Shown piece by piece: positions 13,793 through 27,316 of a DNA stretch of 64,000 nucleotides (positions are counted from its first letter, which is position 1; the number at the start of each line of letters is the position of its first letter). Made by a program: the position numbers and the translations under genes. This DNA is from Monarcha castaneiventris obscurior. Its lineage: Eukaryota; Chordata; Aves; Passeriformes; Monarchidae. The DNA is taken from NCBI GenBank assembly GCA_026261815.1, contig JAMPIT010000437.1, positions 3,720,001 through 3,784,000 of the forward strand, read 5' to 3'. Below the pieces are notes generated by a model that had not been told where the DNA came from, did not search any database, and saw only the letters and a program-made list of their open reading frames with translations.

Positions 13793-13850
13793 AATCATAG
13801 AGTCATTTAGGTTGGAAAAGACCGCTAAAATCATCGACTCCAACCACTCC
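13793..13850 (-). mobile_element. CR1 LINE extreme 3'-end fragment
   Basis: The plus strand shows AATCATAGAGTCATTTAGG then TTGGAAAAGACCGCTAAAAT and ATCGACTCCAACCA. This is the reverse complement of the CR1 3' terminus. The short copy lies just beside the CpG-rich block at 13.1-13.7 kb. Confidence 0.85.
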
Positions 13851-16800
13851 TGATGCTCCTGTGAAGAATAGCAGCACTCCCAGAAGATATTAAACTCTTG
13901 GTTATAAACTCAAACCTTTGTTTTCAAAGAGCTTATGCCAGTTTTCACCGTGAGGTTTGGGGTGAGCGATCAAGAAAGGAACACAAATATAAATAATAGA
14001 AAATTATTGATGTTCCTGGACAATATTTTCAAACATGGATAGTATTTAAAAAATGCAGAAATCCCCTGAAACCTCAGATCACATATGAATCATGTAGTCC
14101 ACAAGGCACATGTTTACTTGTGTGGTTACTGGGGTACATATTTTCACAGGCATGTAAGAGCAACTCCCGGGCATGAGTCTGGGTCAGCGTGCCCAGCCCA
14201 GAGCTGGGATGTCCGAGGCTTGATCCCATCCCACTGCCAGAGCCTTGCACACCTCCAGACGTGTCCTGGCTGTGCTAGAGCAAGGCTGGGGTCAGTATCC
14301 TCAGGCAATGCCCTGCATGGCATAGTGAGTATCCTCAGCAAAGGGGCTTTGGCTCTTTGGTTTCAGCTGTGGGGTGTCCCTGAGGTGGGGCTCCATCACT
14401 TGGGGCAGATACTTTACTCCCAGGACTGGGTTTGGGAAAGCTCTCTCTTGAGAGGAGGAGGAGGAGGAAAGGATGGAGAGGGTGCCTAAGACCGAAGAGT
14501 CTGTGAAGAGATTTTAGTGCTTTGCCCCACATCCTCAAAGGCACCGAGCTCCCAGTGAGGCATTTGCAGCAACACCAGCCCTCTTCCCTGATACTGTCGA
14601 GTTGGAGCCTTACATCAGAGATAAAAAACCCCCCAACAATAAACAAAAAAGTAAAGTTAAAAAACAACAAAGTAATTAACCGCCAGTGCAGCCCTGTGTG
14701 TTTTTTTCTCTTTGGCAGCCCCTCGCAGAGACGCTCTGGCTCCAGCCATTCAAGCAGTTTCCTATGACGACTTCAAAACCAAGCAGCAGCAGCACCAACC
14801 AGCAGCTCTGCCACTGCTGACCTGCACCGACCCTGGGACAGGAGACACACAGCCCCCTCACCTTTCAGCCAGATAGAGTTTGAAGCCACCTCCTCATTCC
14901 CAGCCTTTCTCACAGCCATTGTGGCTGCCCTGTCCTCGTGGTGAGCACTTTCTCCAAATGGCATTAATATATATGCAATTAAATACAATACTTACATGTA
15001 AGTACCTATTATTATATGCAATTTATGAATATTGTGAGTACATAAAATCAGGAAGGAGTGAAAAGCAGCAAAATGTGTTTGAAACCACTTTGAGCCTTTG
15101 ATATTTCCAGCCCTGCCTTAGGGAGAGTCAGCCCCTAATTCAGCTTCATTCAGAGGCTTCCTCCTCCTCACTGTGGAGGAATTCCTCTAATTAAGTCTAC
15201 ACTTAAATATTAGAGAAATGGTAAGAAAACAAAATCTTGCTTGTTACTTAATAAACACTTAATATTTAGTACTTAATAAAAAGGTTTATGTCAATATACT
15301 TAACTGACAGATATGGGATGGTTGGTTCAATACCCAGGTGCTATGAAATGTAGTAGAAGGTGCTTGGAAGGACACCCACAGTGTTTGCTGGGGAAGTGAA
15401 AAAAATTCTCCAAGTGAAGTACATAATGGATCTATTTCTCTGAATAAATTTGGGGTTACTGACGGGCCATAACAGCCACTGTGTGGTGGTACCACAGGAA
15501 AAGCAGTGCCAAGCAGCCAGTGCTCAAGTTAAATTTTCACAATGTTTTCTCACTCCCTTCATTTGATCATCCTAAAATGTTTTCAGAAGTCGAAATCTTT
15601 CCTCCTGATATTTGTTGTACCCAGCAAAAGTTGTTTATATCAACCGCAAACAAATCTTAACTGAATCTCTACAACTGATGTCTAAGTTCAGCGAACAAAA
15701 ATAATCATTCCAAAAAGTGTTTAAGGTGAAATCAAGCTAGGGTTGCAAAAGGCTGGTGGAAAACATATTGGATGGCATGGGCTGACAGTCAGGCTGCTAA
15801 AGACACCTTCTGGATCAGTTTTAGGAATTGCTTATTAACCACTTCAATAATAAACAGAGAGATTAAGGGCACGCAATAAAAGAAAATCCAGTGGATATTT
15901 CACTCAATATCCTCAAGCATGACACATTTATTTCATTCAAAAATTCCTTGTTGTTGACTCTGTAATGTGATTCAATGTTTACTTCAGCTAATGATTTTTA
16001 GGGATCTTTCATTGGCCTTTTGGGGATATAAATGCAGTGAAGATCTGTGAGACATGTAAGGGTTCAGTTTGGTTTGGAAATATAAACTATATCAAAGGAA
16101 TTTAAATTGTTATTTAATCTTCACCAACAAGTTTCTGGAAGACCATACACCCTGAAAGCATTGTACAGTGACACAGTGATGAAACAGCAATGAGCTCGAT
16201 GCTGTAATGCAAAAGAAGGGTTTTATTCCCATATCTGTCTTCATCTGTGTGCTTTGGGATCAGCAGGAATGGCCCCAAAGGTGGGTACTGCTCTTGGAAG
16301 ATGCTGAGCAATGAATTATTTTCAGGGCGCTTCTGTAGCAGATGCTGACTCCTAAGTGGTTTCTAGTTCATCCCCTAAGGTGTGGGTTTAGAAGTAAATA
16401 TGCCTGTTTCCAGTTTCTTTCTGAGGGAAATATTATAGTGTATTTAAAATTCAATTTAACTGCATTTCTGAAAGTCACACTACGCTGAGGACGGGCTGCT
16501 GGGGAAAGACAGACCAGGAGGCTGGTCCTTAAAGAGGTTCTCATTTCTGCTCTGAGCCAGAATTTACTTCTCAAGGCAGAATTTTGAAGCGAGTGAGTAA
16601 AGTGCAAGGGGAGCTGGTTCTTTTGTCAGGCTTAAGAAAATAAGTTAGAGTGGGTCCTTGCAGTTTGCTGATCCAGGATTGTTTTAAGATACAATTGTTA
16701 GGCATGTTTTAAAAAGAAAAAAAGATCTTTCAAGAGCTCATTTCCCAGAACATTACCAGCCAACAGCCCTAATGGGCTCACGCCACACAACAATTGTTGA

Positions 16801-18559
16801 CTAATACTATGTGCTTTGCAAAAAAAAAAAAAAAAGAAGAAACAAACTGTTATATGTTTTTTGTTGAGATATATTTAGAGAGCTTTCTTATTGTTAAGAG
16901 CTTTAGGAACAATAATCAGTGGTATGTCATTCTGGTATTGTTAGCAAAGTCCTTTCTATTGAATTTTCAAGATGTTGTAAAGTGAGATTATGTGAGTAGC
17001 ACCTCTGGACACTTTTTCCCATCATTGTGTTGGTATCAATCGCTGACTTCCACTGTTTCTCCTGGTATTAAATGAAAATGTTGTTTCCCACTACGCTGAT
17101 TGGAGGCTGTATAATGCATGACATAACTGATAACCCTACTGAGATTACACATTGTAAGATTCGAACTGCACGAGAAATTTGGACAACAAAGTAGGTGGCC
17201 ACTTGGACTGGGAGACAAAGTTTAAAAGAAAATGTACTGGGATCATTGTTTCAGCTGAAATGAAGAAACATTACAAACAGATAATTTACGAGGCTGGTTC
17301 CTCAGGTTTTGGGAAAATGCTCCTTTTTTTTTTCCCTTGTTGTTCTGAGGGGACAGTAGCTAGAATATATTTTCCAAGGGCAAAGTGTTGCCCTAAGGCA
17401 CCAGCCTTGCTCACCCCTGGCAGAGCTGTATTAGAGCAGAAACCCACACCCTGCTGAGACTTCTGATATTTTCCAAAGAGGAAATATTAAAAGCTCAGTG
17501 GCAGAGTGGTGGAGGAATAAGTTATGCTTTGGAATAGCGGCGAGCTGAGAAAGCCAGATTTTTTGACTCTATAATAAAAAACCCTGAAAATAATGAAAGG
17601 CTTTGAGCTGACTTCTGTGTTACACCCCACCAGTATCTGGGCAACATAAAGAGCAACACAGGGAGTTCCCTTATAGCAGGTTCTGGCTGGTGCCATTTCC
17701 CTTACACCATGTCAGGTTGTTTTGGTCTTGCACTTGTGCTTCAGAAGGATTTTTTTGCAGAGATGACTGAGCTGGTCAACGCCTCTGTGCCATCCTGCTG
17801 GTTTTCCATGCCTGCTGCTTTTCCCCCAGCACCATGCCAAATTTAGGGTGGTTCAAGATTTTTGTGGTGGGTTTTTTCAGATCGGATTTACCCCAGTCCC
17901 TGGTCCTGCTCTGCTTTGTTCTTCACACAGTGGCTTTCTCTCCAACTTTGCTGTTTCCTAATCTAACAGAGGGTGGCATGTTCAGAGCTCAGCTTATGGC
18001 CGGCATGAGGGGAAGGAGAGGTCACTGGTATCCCCCTCCCTGTCCTTCCTTACAGGCAGCAAAGAAAAACATGGGGAAAAATTCAGCTACAAGCCATGCT
18101 CCTGCCCTTCAGCACCTCTCAGACTGGTCCCTATGCTCAGCCAGGGCAGGGACAAATTCAGACCCAACTCTGGCACTTCTCAGCTGATGGGGTGTTACGT
18201 CCAAGAAGTGGCTCTTGATCTCCCATTCAAAGATTTTATGGATGAGTGTAAAGCTGGAGCAAGTTGCTCCATGCAGTGGTTAAGGTTTTAATAGCTCTTA
18301 AGTAATAAAAACAGCAGAACTGCTTCCAGAGAGTACCAGGGAATCAAGTCTAAATGTAATAAAGGTCTCTCCTTCGTTATGGTGGATTGTGAAGTGTTTT
18401 GTGGCTTGTGGTTACATGAAGCAGAGGGGCTGTGGATCTTTCTGAACCAAACTTTTATTACATCAGTGTGATTGCAGCTGACTGGACTCCACACCTCTGG
18501 GAGTCCTTCCTGAGGAAGGCTAGACGTGTCAGTGTGCTGGGACTTCTCATTAGTCTGAG
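13851..18559. other. Intergenic, no gene seen
   Basis: No coding exon, RNA gene or repeat beyond short homopolymer runs was recognised. The open frame at 14085-14489 has no family resemblance and ends in a purine-rich GGAGGAGGAGG run. Confidence 0.7.
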
Positions 18560-18965
18560 GGTGGCAAAGATTATCCTGCCTTAAGACCCGAGCCCAAGGT
18601 TGGGTGCTAGAAAAGATTCCTGGCCATGCTCAGATGAGATGAATTCAAGAGAAGATCCACCAGACTGGTGCCCAACAGGCCCTGCAGGCTCAGGGGGCAG
18701 GGGACAGACTCTAATGGGGCCTGTTCAGCTGGACAAGGGGTGATGGTTTTAAACTAAAAGATAGATTCAGACTAGACATAAAGAACAATTTTTTTACAAT
18801 GAGGGTGGTGAGGCCCTTTGGTTGCCCAGGGAAGCTGTGGCTGCCCCATCCCTGGAAGTGTTCAAGGCCAGGTTATGGATGGAGTCCCTGCCCACTGCAG
18901 GAGGCAGAGGGGTTGGAACTCGATGGCCTTTAAAGGTCCCCTCTGGTCCACACTATTGTTTGTCT
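18560..18965 (+). mobile_element. CR1 LINE 3' fragment
   Basis: Clear CR1 landmarks run in order: GACAAGGGGTGATGGTTTTA, AACTAAAAGATAGATTCAGA, ATGAGGGTGGTGAGGC, GCTGTGGCTGCCCCATCC, GTGTTCAAGGCCAGGTT and TTGGAACTCGATGGCCTTTA. From about 18700 onward the match is firm. The part 18560-18700 looks like more internal CR1 sequence but is weaker. The copy is degenerate with no open coding frame. Confidence 0.85.
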
Positions 18966-21900
18966 CTGTGAAAGAGTTGGGTACAGTAAAACACTTGGTT
19001 TCTTAATTAGGAGGATCAAAATCGTTAAAATATTTATAGGAATCAGTTTTGAATGTAGATCATTAGGTTTTGTCCTCCAATGTTTTGCTTTCATTTGGAT
19101 TATGGACAACCTGATACTGAGTCCGCTGGGATTTTCACACCAATCCTTCTGAAATTCAGGAGAGGCTGAATGCTTAAATTAATTTCAGCATCTCAGCTCA
19201 TGCCTTAATTTTAATTTTTTTATTCTAGTGTACCAGCACTTCAGATGTTAAAAAAACTCTTTTTATTTTGGGAGTGGAGAAAGATGTTTGGATGAAACAA
19301 GAGAGGACCCTTGGAGGATGCTGATGTCAGGTTTACATTCTGTGTGTGGAGAAGGCAGCTCACCACCTTTCTCTCCTGTGATGGTAGCTAATGCAGGAGA
19401 CCCCACAGCGAGCTGCAGCTGAGCACCCTGAGCTCTCTTATCCACTGCTGAAATCTCTCACTCCGCGTGAACTTTTCCAGGAGATTTCCTAGCAGGAGTT
19501 CCCCCGCTGGCCACCCTCGGGAAGGCAGACGGGTTGGTGTGGCCTGGACAAAGGGGCTGCTTTGCTGCAGGACCACGTTACACCACTGCATACCTCACCC
19601 CAATTAGCACGAGCCCGCCTGGACTTTAATTGGGCCTGACACGCGCCTGTTGGAAGAGATTCCCCGGGAATTAAAGCGCTACTTCTCTAGTTTGAGTTGG
19701 CTGGTGATGTGAAACATGACATGATTTTGGAGAGGTTTTTGTGCTTACCATGAAACAAATCTGCCACAGGTATCAAGCGGGCTTTGTGTTGGGGCTCTAA
19801 TCATATTACAAATTGAACGCTTCCACATGTGCTCGCTGGCACATCTACCCTCAGCTATCTCACATGTATCTGCCCCAAGGTACAGATGCTGAGGTCTTGA
19901 CATAGCATAATATGGATCTAAATATATTTTCCAGATTGCCTTAGCACATGTTAATGAAAATGAGGAGTAAAAGGCCCGAAAGAAGCAGCTGTTTAAAATT
20001 TTCTTCAATCTCTGAAAATCAACTTCTTAATTACTGATAATTTAAGCATCAAAATCACCACTAACCCTCTTCTCCCACTAGACCCTCCCAAGCTGGGAGG
20101 CCGGCCTGAAGACTCTTGGACAAAACTTTTTCTTAGAAGTGTAGCATTTCATCAAATTTCTTTAGCCTTTCTGGAATTAATTAGTATTAAAATAAAGCAG
20201 GGGAAAGGCGGGCGCCTGCTGGAGGTGCCTTCTCTCAGACCCCCCGCTCAGACAGCCAGAGCAGACACTGCTAAAGCTCATTGTACCTCACTACTTTTGT
20301 ATTTCCACAGCACCTTTCATAATGAAAGGTTCCCCAAACTTCTCCAAATGGATTTATAGATATAAATAGCTTCAACTGCCATTAAAATGTGCACCCTCTT
20401 GGATCCAAAAAAAGGAGGCTCTGCATCCAACCTGCAAAAGAATCTGTGTTCAGTCTGGTTTATGTTCATACCTAGGGGGACAACCATTCCCAAGCAAAGT
20501 TTAGGCAGAGGTTTTGGGATAAAGGTTTGCAAGATGTACCACGAGTTCCTGGATCATTGTGTGGCCATGGGGCCTCTTTCCAGGGGTTATCTAAATGTTC
20601 ATCTCATTAAAATCTAAATTCTGGGATAATTTTGCTGAAAATTGCTTTCCCCAACAGCAAATGAGTCTGAATCAGGGGAAAAAAAAAAAAAAACCGAAAA
20701 GAAGAGGAATACGGTACTTATATTTTTACTTTTTATTTGATGTTCACCATTTCCCCAGACTTCGCTAAATGACTCTGAACTTGAGTTGAGCCTTTCCTAA
20801 AGCTGGCACAATTTTCTGTACAGAAACAGAAGCTGAATTAATTTGGCTCTTGCCAGCCCCAGACTAGGTGCACTCACAGACCTACAGAGGCAGTCAATGG
20901 ACGGGACTGAGGCTGGTTTTGGCCAGGCTGCAGAATACATTTTCCTGCAAACTGGAATCCTGGCAAGGAACGTGGGCTTTGACATGGAAAAAGGGGTTTC
21001 TGTTTGCAGCTGGATACCTTTGTTTTGTTTAAATCATTACTGGAAGCATCTTTAAAACTAACTTTTCCACACCAGTCTACGAGTGACCAACAAAAACCAC
21101 AACTGAGACTAAATACAGCTGGAAGGTGGAGAGTGCAGTGGAGCCATCCAGGAGCTCACAGTGAGTCTCTGCATGTGAGAGACTTGACAGAAAGTTTTAA
21201 AGTTCAAGACATGCATGGAGTAACGGGCCAAACTGAATAGCTGAGCAAAAGCAGCCCTGCAAATGCTTTTATAATAACTTCCCCTCCCATTACTCCACAA
21301 ATGCGCCCACTGCAAACAGCAGCTGACACGGGAATGGCGACTGGGACCCGCAGGGGTATTGAGGAGCTGGGCCAGGGTGAAATATTGATTAATCATCTTG
21401 TCATGTTGGGGCTTTGTCAGGTTCTGTAGATAGGAATTGAGAGCGTAATGTGCAGCTCCTCCATTTAGGAAGGCTGCTGGATCACGTGGCAATGATTGAC
21501 TTACAGAGAAGTACCACAGTGGGGTGAACAGTAGGATGATGCTGAAATAAGCTGAAGGGATTTTTGAAGAGTATTGACTTTTGCTTATCCTTAAAAAAAA
21601 AAAAAACCAAAACATGAAATCGCTGTAGCAGAAAGCCAGAAACATCAATCCTCACTCAGCAATCTGTTTGCATCTGGACAGGTGCACCTGTGACGTCCAT
21701 TGGGCAGGGTATGAGACAAAGACAAAAATTATCCAGTTTTCCTTTATTGGAAGGAAAACTTTATTTTCCAGTTTATTGGGGGATGAGGTGAGTAATCTAA
21801 TCTGGGTTTGCTCTTCAGCTACTCCTCTGGGTGAACAACTCTGGCAACTCTGGAGAAAAAGCAATGAAAATCAAGGTCATGGTAATGGATCTACACAGAG

Positions 21901-23460
21901 TTGCAGGACTCATGGTGATATTACAGAAATACATTTTGTCCCCTCTTCTCATCAAGCCCCATGAGCAGTGCTGCTGGGGGGGATACTTTGACAAGAAAAT
22001 GCCAAGTTCCAGGCAACCAATGGGAAAATCAGCTCAGGGATTGGATGAGGGGTGGCAGTTGCTCCCTACTGACCAACAGAGCTGAGTCTGGGCAGGCTGA
22101 ACTGAGCCTGAGCTGGGCTCAAGGAGGGCATGGTGGAAACTGGATTTTCCCCAGAATACAGAATGGATATAGCTAAATTTCACACACAGAGTGTTCTTGC
22201 ATTCAGCTGAAGCTAATCCAGAGGAAAATCAAGGGAGGGAGATTGAAGGGGGAAACCCCAGAATTTTCTATTGCTGAAAAATCCCTTTTTTTTGCTATAT
22301 CTGTAATCTTTATAGTAAGTTTTACAAAGCTCTTGTGTGAGGTATCACACAAGAATTTAACAATCAGAACATTCTTGCTATTTGAAGTTTTCCTGATGTC
22401 CAAGTCTTCCTGCCCTGCACTGCTATTTAATCTGTTGCTGTTGTTTGTGAGTTTCAGAAGATCCTGCCTGCCTTCCTCCCCACTCTCAGTCACCTGAGTG
22501 TAGCCTATTTGACACGATCTATTGCTTTTCTTCGCACCTGGAGATCAGTTCTTCCATAATTCTTCCTGTCACAACTTATTTCGTTTCTACTTTTAAAAGA
22601 GGATAAACCTCATGCCCAGTAAAAGCAATCACAAGAAATGAAAATTCTGTAAGAGGCGTTTTCACAGAAACCAGAACCTTCCCCCTGCTCTCTGCCACTC
22701 TCTCTTAATTTTTAATTTCCCACTTCTTTATATAGTTTTATGCAAAGCATATTTTTGTTCATCCTTGTGTGATGGTTTTTGGGTGGAACAGGGCACTCCA
22801 GGGTTGCCATATCAGCTTTCAAATAAGCTTAGACAGAACTTGCTCTCATTTCAAAGTCTGAAATCATAGAGAAACAGCTCTCCTGGGCATAAACCCAGAT
22901 AAAGATTGAAAGTAAAGTTGTGTGTTTATTATTAGCAAACAACGGTGAAGTTATTAGGGAATGGCATTTCCAAGGAACTGTTGAATAAAGACACGTGTTT
23001 ACTGTTAGCTGTAAAACGGCAATAAAATTGCAGCCATAGCTCATTTATTGTGTGTGGAGGTGGCAGGTGCAGTCTGACTGAAGCAACCCAGCACCACAGG
23101 AGGACTGAGCTTTGCTTGGAGTCAGTTCAGTCTGACAGACACAACAGTTCAGTTTCTTCACTTTGTCTGACGGGGTGGAAATACCCACGGTCCTCTGGGG
23201 TTGCTCACAGGGCTGGACCCAGGTGGAAACGCTGGTGGAAAAGCCCTGGGCTGCAGGGAGCCATCACACAACGTTCCACAGACCCGGCTCTGCTGCCCCT
23301 GGATGCCCCCCACCTCCCATGGCAGGATCTTCCCAGGTCCCCCAAGGTCCTGCTGCACCCCTTGGAGCTGCTCATCATCCTGCTGCTCCTGCAGGTGGGT
23401 GTGGGCTGGGATGTGGGCAGGGGGTCTGCCTGCACGGGGGGCAAGGCAGGAGGATGGAGC
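18966..23460. other. Intergenic, no gene seen except candidate element near 19.6-20.2 kb
   Basis: The 179-codon minus-strand open frame at 21109-21648 lacks any recognised domain and starts in A/T-run sequence, so I do not call it. An A run lies at about 20680 and another at about 21593. Confidence 0.65.
19560..20210. promoter_or_regulatory. Candidate conserved non-coding element with homeodomain-type cores
   Basis: The block has many TAAT/ATTA cores (CAATTAGC, TTTAATTGGG, GGAATTAAAG, GGAATTAATTAG), unusual CpG-containing words such as CACGCGCC and CCCCGGGAATTAAAGCGC, and no repeat signature. Such a mixture is typical of developmental enhancers near transcription-factor genes. It is unproven without alignment. 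Confidence 0.3.
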
Positions 23461-23735
23461 CAGGATCTCCTCGGGGGCAGAGCAGTGGGATGAGAGGCAA
23501 CAGGCAGGAGATGGAAGCAGAACATTCCACCTGAACATGAGGAAAACTTCACTGTGCTGGTGGCCGGGCCCTGGAACAGGCTGAGTGGAGAGGTGATGCA
23601 GTCCCCTCCCCTGGAGACACTCATGTGGACACAATCCTGGGTAATGTGCTTGAGAGGACCTGCTGGAGCAGGGAGGCTGGACCAGGTGATCTCCAGTGAT
23701 CCCTTCCCACCTTAACCCCTCTGTGAGTCTTTTTG
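23461..23735 (+). mobile_element. CR1 LINE 3' fragment, different subfamily
   Basis: Landmarks are GGGATGAGAGGCAACAGGCA, TTCCACCTGAACATGAGGAA, CCTGGAACAGGCTGAG, GGAGACACTCATGTGGACAC, CCTGCTGGAGCAGGGAGGCT and GGACCAGGTGATCTCCAG. It resembles the CR1 group with the GAGCAGGGAGGTTGGAC signature, unlike the copies at 190 and 18560. It explains the overlapping open frames on both strands at 23.1-23.7 kb. Confidence 0.8.
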
Positions 23736-25974
23736 TCCCCATGTGGTGCCTCTGAAACAGGCGGTTCCTGGGCTCAGGTCTCTGGGAAGGGCTTTCCAGG
23801 GGTGGGGACCCACTGCTCGTCCTGCTGGGGGTACCAGAGTGCTGACACCTGGCTGAGCACGCTGGTGCCTGCTGGTGACCCTGCCACGTTCATCATCATC
23901 CACCCAGGAATCCAGTGTGGCATTTCCATGAGCGTTTCTGTGGGATTCATGGTCCTGTACCAGGTTGGTCCTTTCTAGCAGTGCCCCTGGCTGCAATGGG
24001 GACAGCTCTACCCCGAGCCATGGCTGTGCAAGTGCACACAAGGGGTGGGGAAGCCAGAAAATACCCAGTTAAAGCTTCCAAAATGATTAAAAGTGATTAC
24101 ATATAGAAAAGGGGAAAAAGAGTTTCTTTGAGGGGTCCAGCAGCGCTGAACCTGGAGCAAATCCAACAAAGACAACTTGCAAGTGCTGAGTTGCAGCCTC
24201 GCTCACTATTTGTACATCACAGAGCTTTTCCCTGGATACAAACAGCTTTACAGCTCCAAGGAATTACTGGTGAACCCCATTCATTGCTCAGGAGGTTTGT
24301 AACCACGACAATTTTACAAGTATTTTCTTTCTTCAGAATAAAGTCACAGGGTAAAGGCCTTTGCCTGAATCTGGGCAGGCAGAGATCTGTTCTGTTTTTG
24401 GAAACATTTGATAGGATGAGTCATAAACCTCAAAATTTTCAAGGAAAGTGATGAGAAGTAGGAGAAAAGTGTCCAAGTTACCTGTGAGCTAATGGCAGTG
24501 GTGTAATTTGAGCACTGTCTTTTGAGGTGAAAGATTTTCAGTAAAAAGCAGTATTTGAGGCAGGGAAGGAAGCTTGTATTTATAAAAAGGCAAAATATGC
24601 CAATTTGGGTGTAGTCACCATGCTCAGTGATTCATTTTATTCATCTGAGTTAGAGATTTTGGTCCAGTGATCTTCTTCTGGTAAATCAGCTCTGCATGGA
24701 ACACTTCAAGTCACACCACAGAGCCCCCTGAGACATTGAAATACTCCCCAGAACTAACTCTTTTTTACAAAGGTCAGTTTATGTCCTGTCAATACCAGAC
24801 AACTTCTAAAAGAGCATTGGACATGGAGAGACAGGAGAATATTTAAAAAACTGGAGATACTTGATTTAGGAAAAGTCACAGAGATGATACCATGGACTAG
24901 CAGATACATGGAAACATGGAGACAGTGTTTTTATGGGCTCTGGCATCACCTGACCAGAGGAATTGGTCTCACAGCTCTCATGGCATTCATTTGGAATGAG
25001 ATGGATGATATTTGTGATGATATTTGTGGAGTTAAGGGTTAGATACAATTCAATACAATACTGTCAAAACTGATTCAATATGTTTCTGGGAAGGCAAATT
25101 CCTCCTAGAAAACACATCAAGGGTTTCCAGTGACCCAAACTTGTCACAATCACTTCTCTTTTTTTCTCAAGGTTACTGCTGCTGACAGTTTTTCTCATGA
25201 AATTGAAAATTTCAGTTTAAGACAAGCCATTAGAAGGAAAAGTATTCAGGTTTGTAGTCAATATTATCAATATTAGTCAATAACAGATACACAACAGCTA
25301 ACTGAGCAAACTGTGACACTAAACCCACTTTTTTATCCAATAGGGGATGGATTCTTATCAGTCAGTCAGTCTGCAACCTCTGAAGAGAACAAAAAGGACC
25401 TGGATTATCACCACCATTGATGTTCAAGAGGAGGACAAAGGACCATTCCCCAAATATGCTGGACAGGTACAACAAACACAAACTAAAATGCTCTCTTTCT
25501 TTTTTTCCTTTTAGGCTCTAAAAGGCTCATTTTATGGAGCTGGAGGCTCATTTACTCAACCATGGGTTTTGATCACTCTGGTGAGTGAATATTTCACTAG
25601 GCACCAGCCAAACCAGTGCTTCCCAATGTTGTCCCCACAAGCAGCAGGCAGGCAAAGCTGAAACTCAGGGCTCCACAAATGCCTTTGAAGGTGACACTGC
25701 ACCAACCCCTTCTGTGAAATGATGTAAATATCCGTCTTTTCCAAGGCAGTGTTTGGAAACTTAAAGGACTTAACTAAACCCCTCCAACAGTCGGTCTATT
25801 GAGAGGCTCTGGCTCGTGTCCCACATTTCATGGCCAAGTCCAAGACACCTCCCAGTGCCCCATCCTCTGGTTGCCCTCATGATCCCACAGATCCATCTTT
25901 GCTCCCCAGACTGCAGCAGAAATGTGCCTTTTTTGCCCCAACTCAGACAAAAGCAAGACAAAAAGGAAATAGAT
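23736..25974. other. Intergenic, immediately downstream of MECOM
   Basis: No exon or repeat recognised apart from the 12-bp duplication at 25004. Possible read-through transcription from MECOM cannot be judged from sequence. Confidence 0.65.
25004..25027. repeat. 12-bp tandem duplication
   Basis: GATGATATTTGT occurs twice in direct succession at 25004-25015 and 25016-25027. It is a small perfect duplication in the intergenic region with no evident function. Confidence 0.85.
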
Positions 25975-25993
25975 CCCTTCAGTTTTGTAGTCC

Positions 25994-25999
25994 TTTATT
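25994..25999 (-). promoter_or_regulatory. Candidate distal poly(A) signal of MECOM
   Basis: The plus strand reads TTTATT, so the transcript strand reads AATAAA. It lies about 1.5 kb after the stop codon, where the AT-rich UTR-like composition gives way to mixed sequence. Another cluster (AATAAATAAATAA) at about 26188-26200 could serve as an earlier signal. Confidence 0.5.
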
Positions 26000-26460
26000 A
26001 TTTTTTTTAAGTTGATCCTCCCATAGTAATGTACTGAAATGCGTAACAGTTACATTGTACAAAGCATTTAAAGAAAGTACCTCAACTTGCCGATTATTTC
26101 AAAATGAGATTATAAACAAAAGGAAAAAATAAATCTGGTCCCTCACTAAAGGCAAAAAAACCCCCAAAAATAACTGAATACCTTCCGTTATTTATTTATT
26201 TTTTTAAAACATAAATTTGGAACACTTCATCTTACAAATAGGATTAACATGAACATAACATCACACAAGCTCGCAGACAACCAGCATAAAATATTGGGTA
26301 CAGTTTTTTTAATCAGAAGAATCATGCTTTCATGAAGAAATTATAACTGTTTATACAATCGAATCAATTTACTGTATTACAAAAAAAAAAAACAGAACAA
26401 AACTAAGTTGCATCTATTAGTTATTTAGTTCATTAAAAGGCAAAAAAATAAAATAAAAGA

Positions 26461-26470
26461 GGAATGTAAG
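26461..26470 (-). promoter_or_regulatory. Candidate miR-1/miR-206 site in MECOM 3' UTR
   Basis: The plus strand reads GGAATGTAAG, identical to nucleotides 2-11 of miR-206; the first nine bases also match miR-1. The transcript could therefore pair with ten bases of miR-206. Mature sequences are from memory, and expression overlap is unknown. Confidence 0.4.
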
Positions 26471-27309
26471 AAAATTTCAAACACTGTTTTGCACTCCCAT
26501 ATACACAGATCAGTTCACCTCACTTTTTTGGAAGTACATGGGTGCCTTACATCGTAACGCAGTGGGGGACTGGAGCAGTGCTGTTTGTTACAGGAACAGT
26601 GCTATTGTAATCAACAAACAATCGTTTGCCAACAAATAAATACATAGTACACACAACACAAAGGAGAAATTAAGAGGGTAAGGGGAAAGGAAACAATACA
26701 ACAAAATAGTGACATGATTGTCAAAAATTAAAAATCTCCTTACAATGATTCGAACTAGTGGTGTTGTCAATGAACGCGGTGCTTTCACGGAATTATCTGG
26801 ATGATTTAGCTTCTTGGAGTAGTGAACATTCATAGTTTACAATATACACAAGCCTCTTATGTATTGTTTCTCAGAGTTCTTTTTCTGTCATTTTTTTCTC
26901 CTTGTTTTTCCTTTTTTTTTAACAATGCAGTTGAGAAGGCAAAAGAATTACGAAGAGAACAAAATATTCCCTGTAACTTCATTCTACATTTACGATGGAT
27001 AGTGTGCATTTGATAGAACTATTTTCTTTCTTTGAAGGGCTAAAATGCATAAAGCTTTAATGAAGAGATTTGTACATAAAAGCAACTGTTCCCAATCCTG
27101 TGTCAAACTATCTTATACAAAAAGAAAATCAATTCAGTTCCTACTTTAAAGGAGTGCCCATGTGTGTATCAATGCAGTCTTAACCCTTCTGCCCCTGCCC
27201 CTCAAAGCCGGGTGAACTGGAAGACACTTTTTCCCAGCCCCGTTTACATAATCCACTGAAACCACTTTTTTTTTTTTTCTAAAGTCGCATTGATCCTCCA
27301 GAAGTCAGC

Positions 27310-27316
27310 AGCTGCC
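27310..27316 (-). promoter_or_regulatory. Candidate miR-22 seed site in MECOM 3' UTR
   Basis: The plus strand reads AGCTGCC, identical to nucleotides 2-8 of miR-22-3p from memory, giving a 7mer-m8 site on the transcript. It lies about 200 nt past the stop. Mammalian EVI1 has been described as a miR-22 target (from memory), so conservation is plausible but not shown here. Confidence 0.4.

Noticed and set aside
21109..21648. 179-codon minus-strand open frame
   Set aside because: No recognisable domain, no splice or promoter context, and it begins near an A/T homopolymer. Treated as chance.
23050..23742. Several overlapping open frames on both strands, up to 194 codons
   Set aside because: GC-rich sequence plus a CR1 fragment at 23461-23735 accounts for them. 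The peptides are low-complexity Pro/Ser/Gly mixtures with no domain.
1..25974. Search for tRNA, known microRNA hairpins, CRISPR arrays, endogenous retroviral genes or intact LTRs
   Set aside because: Nothing with the required structure was seen by eye. Degenerate LTR remnants could be missed without a repeat library.
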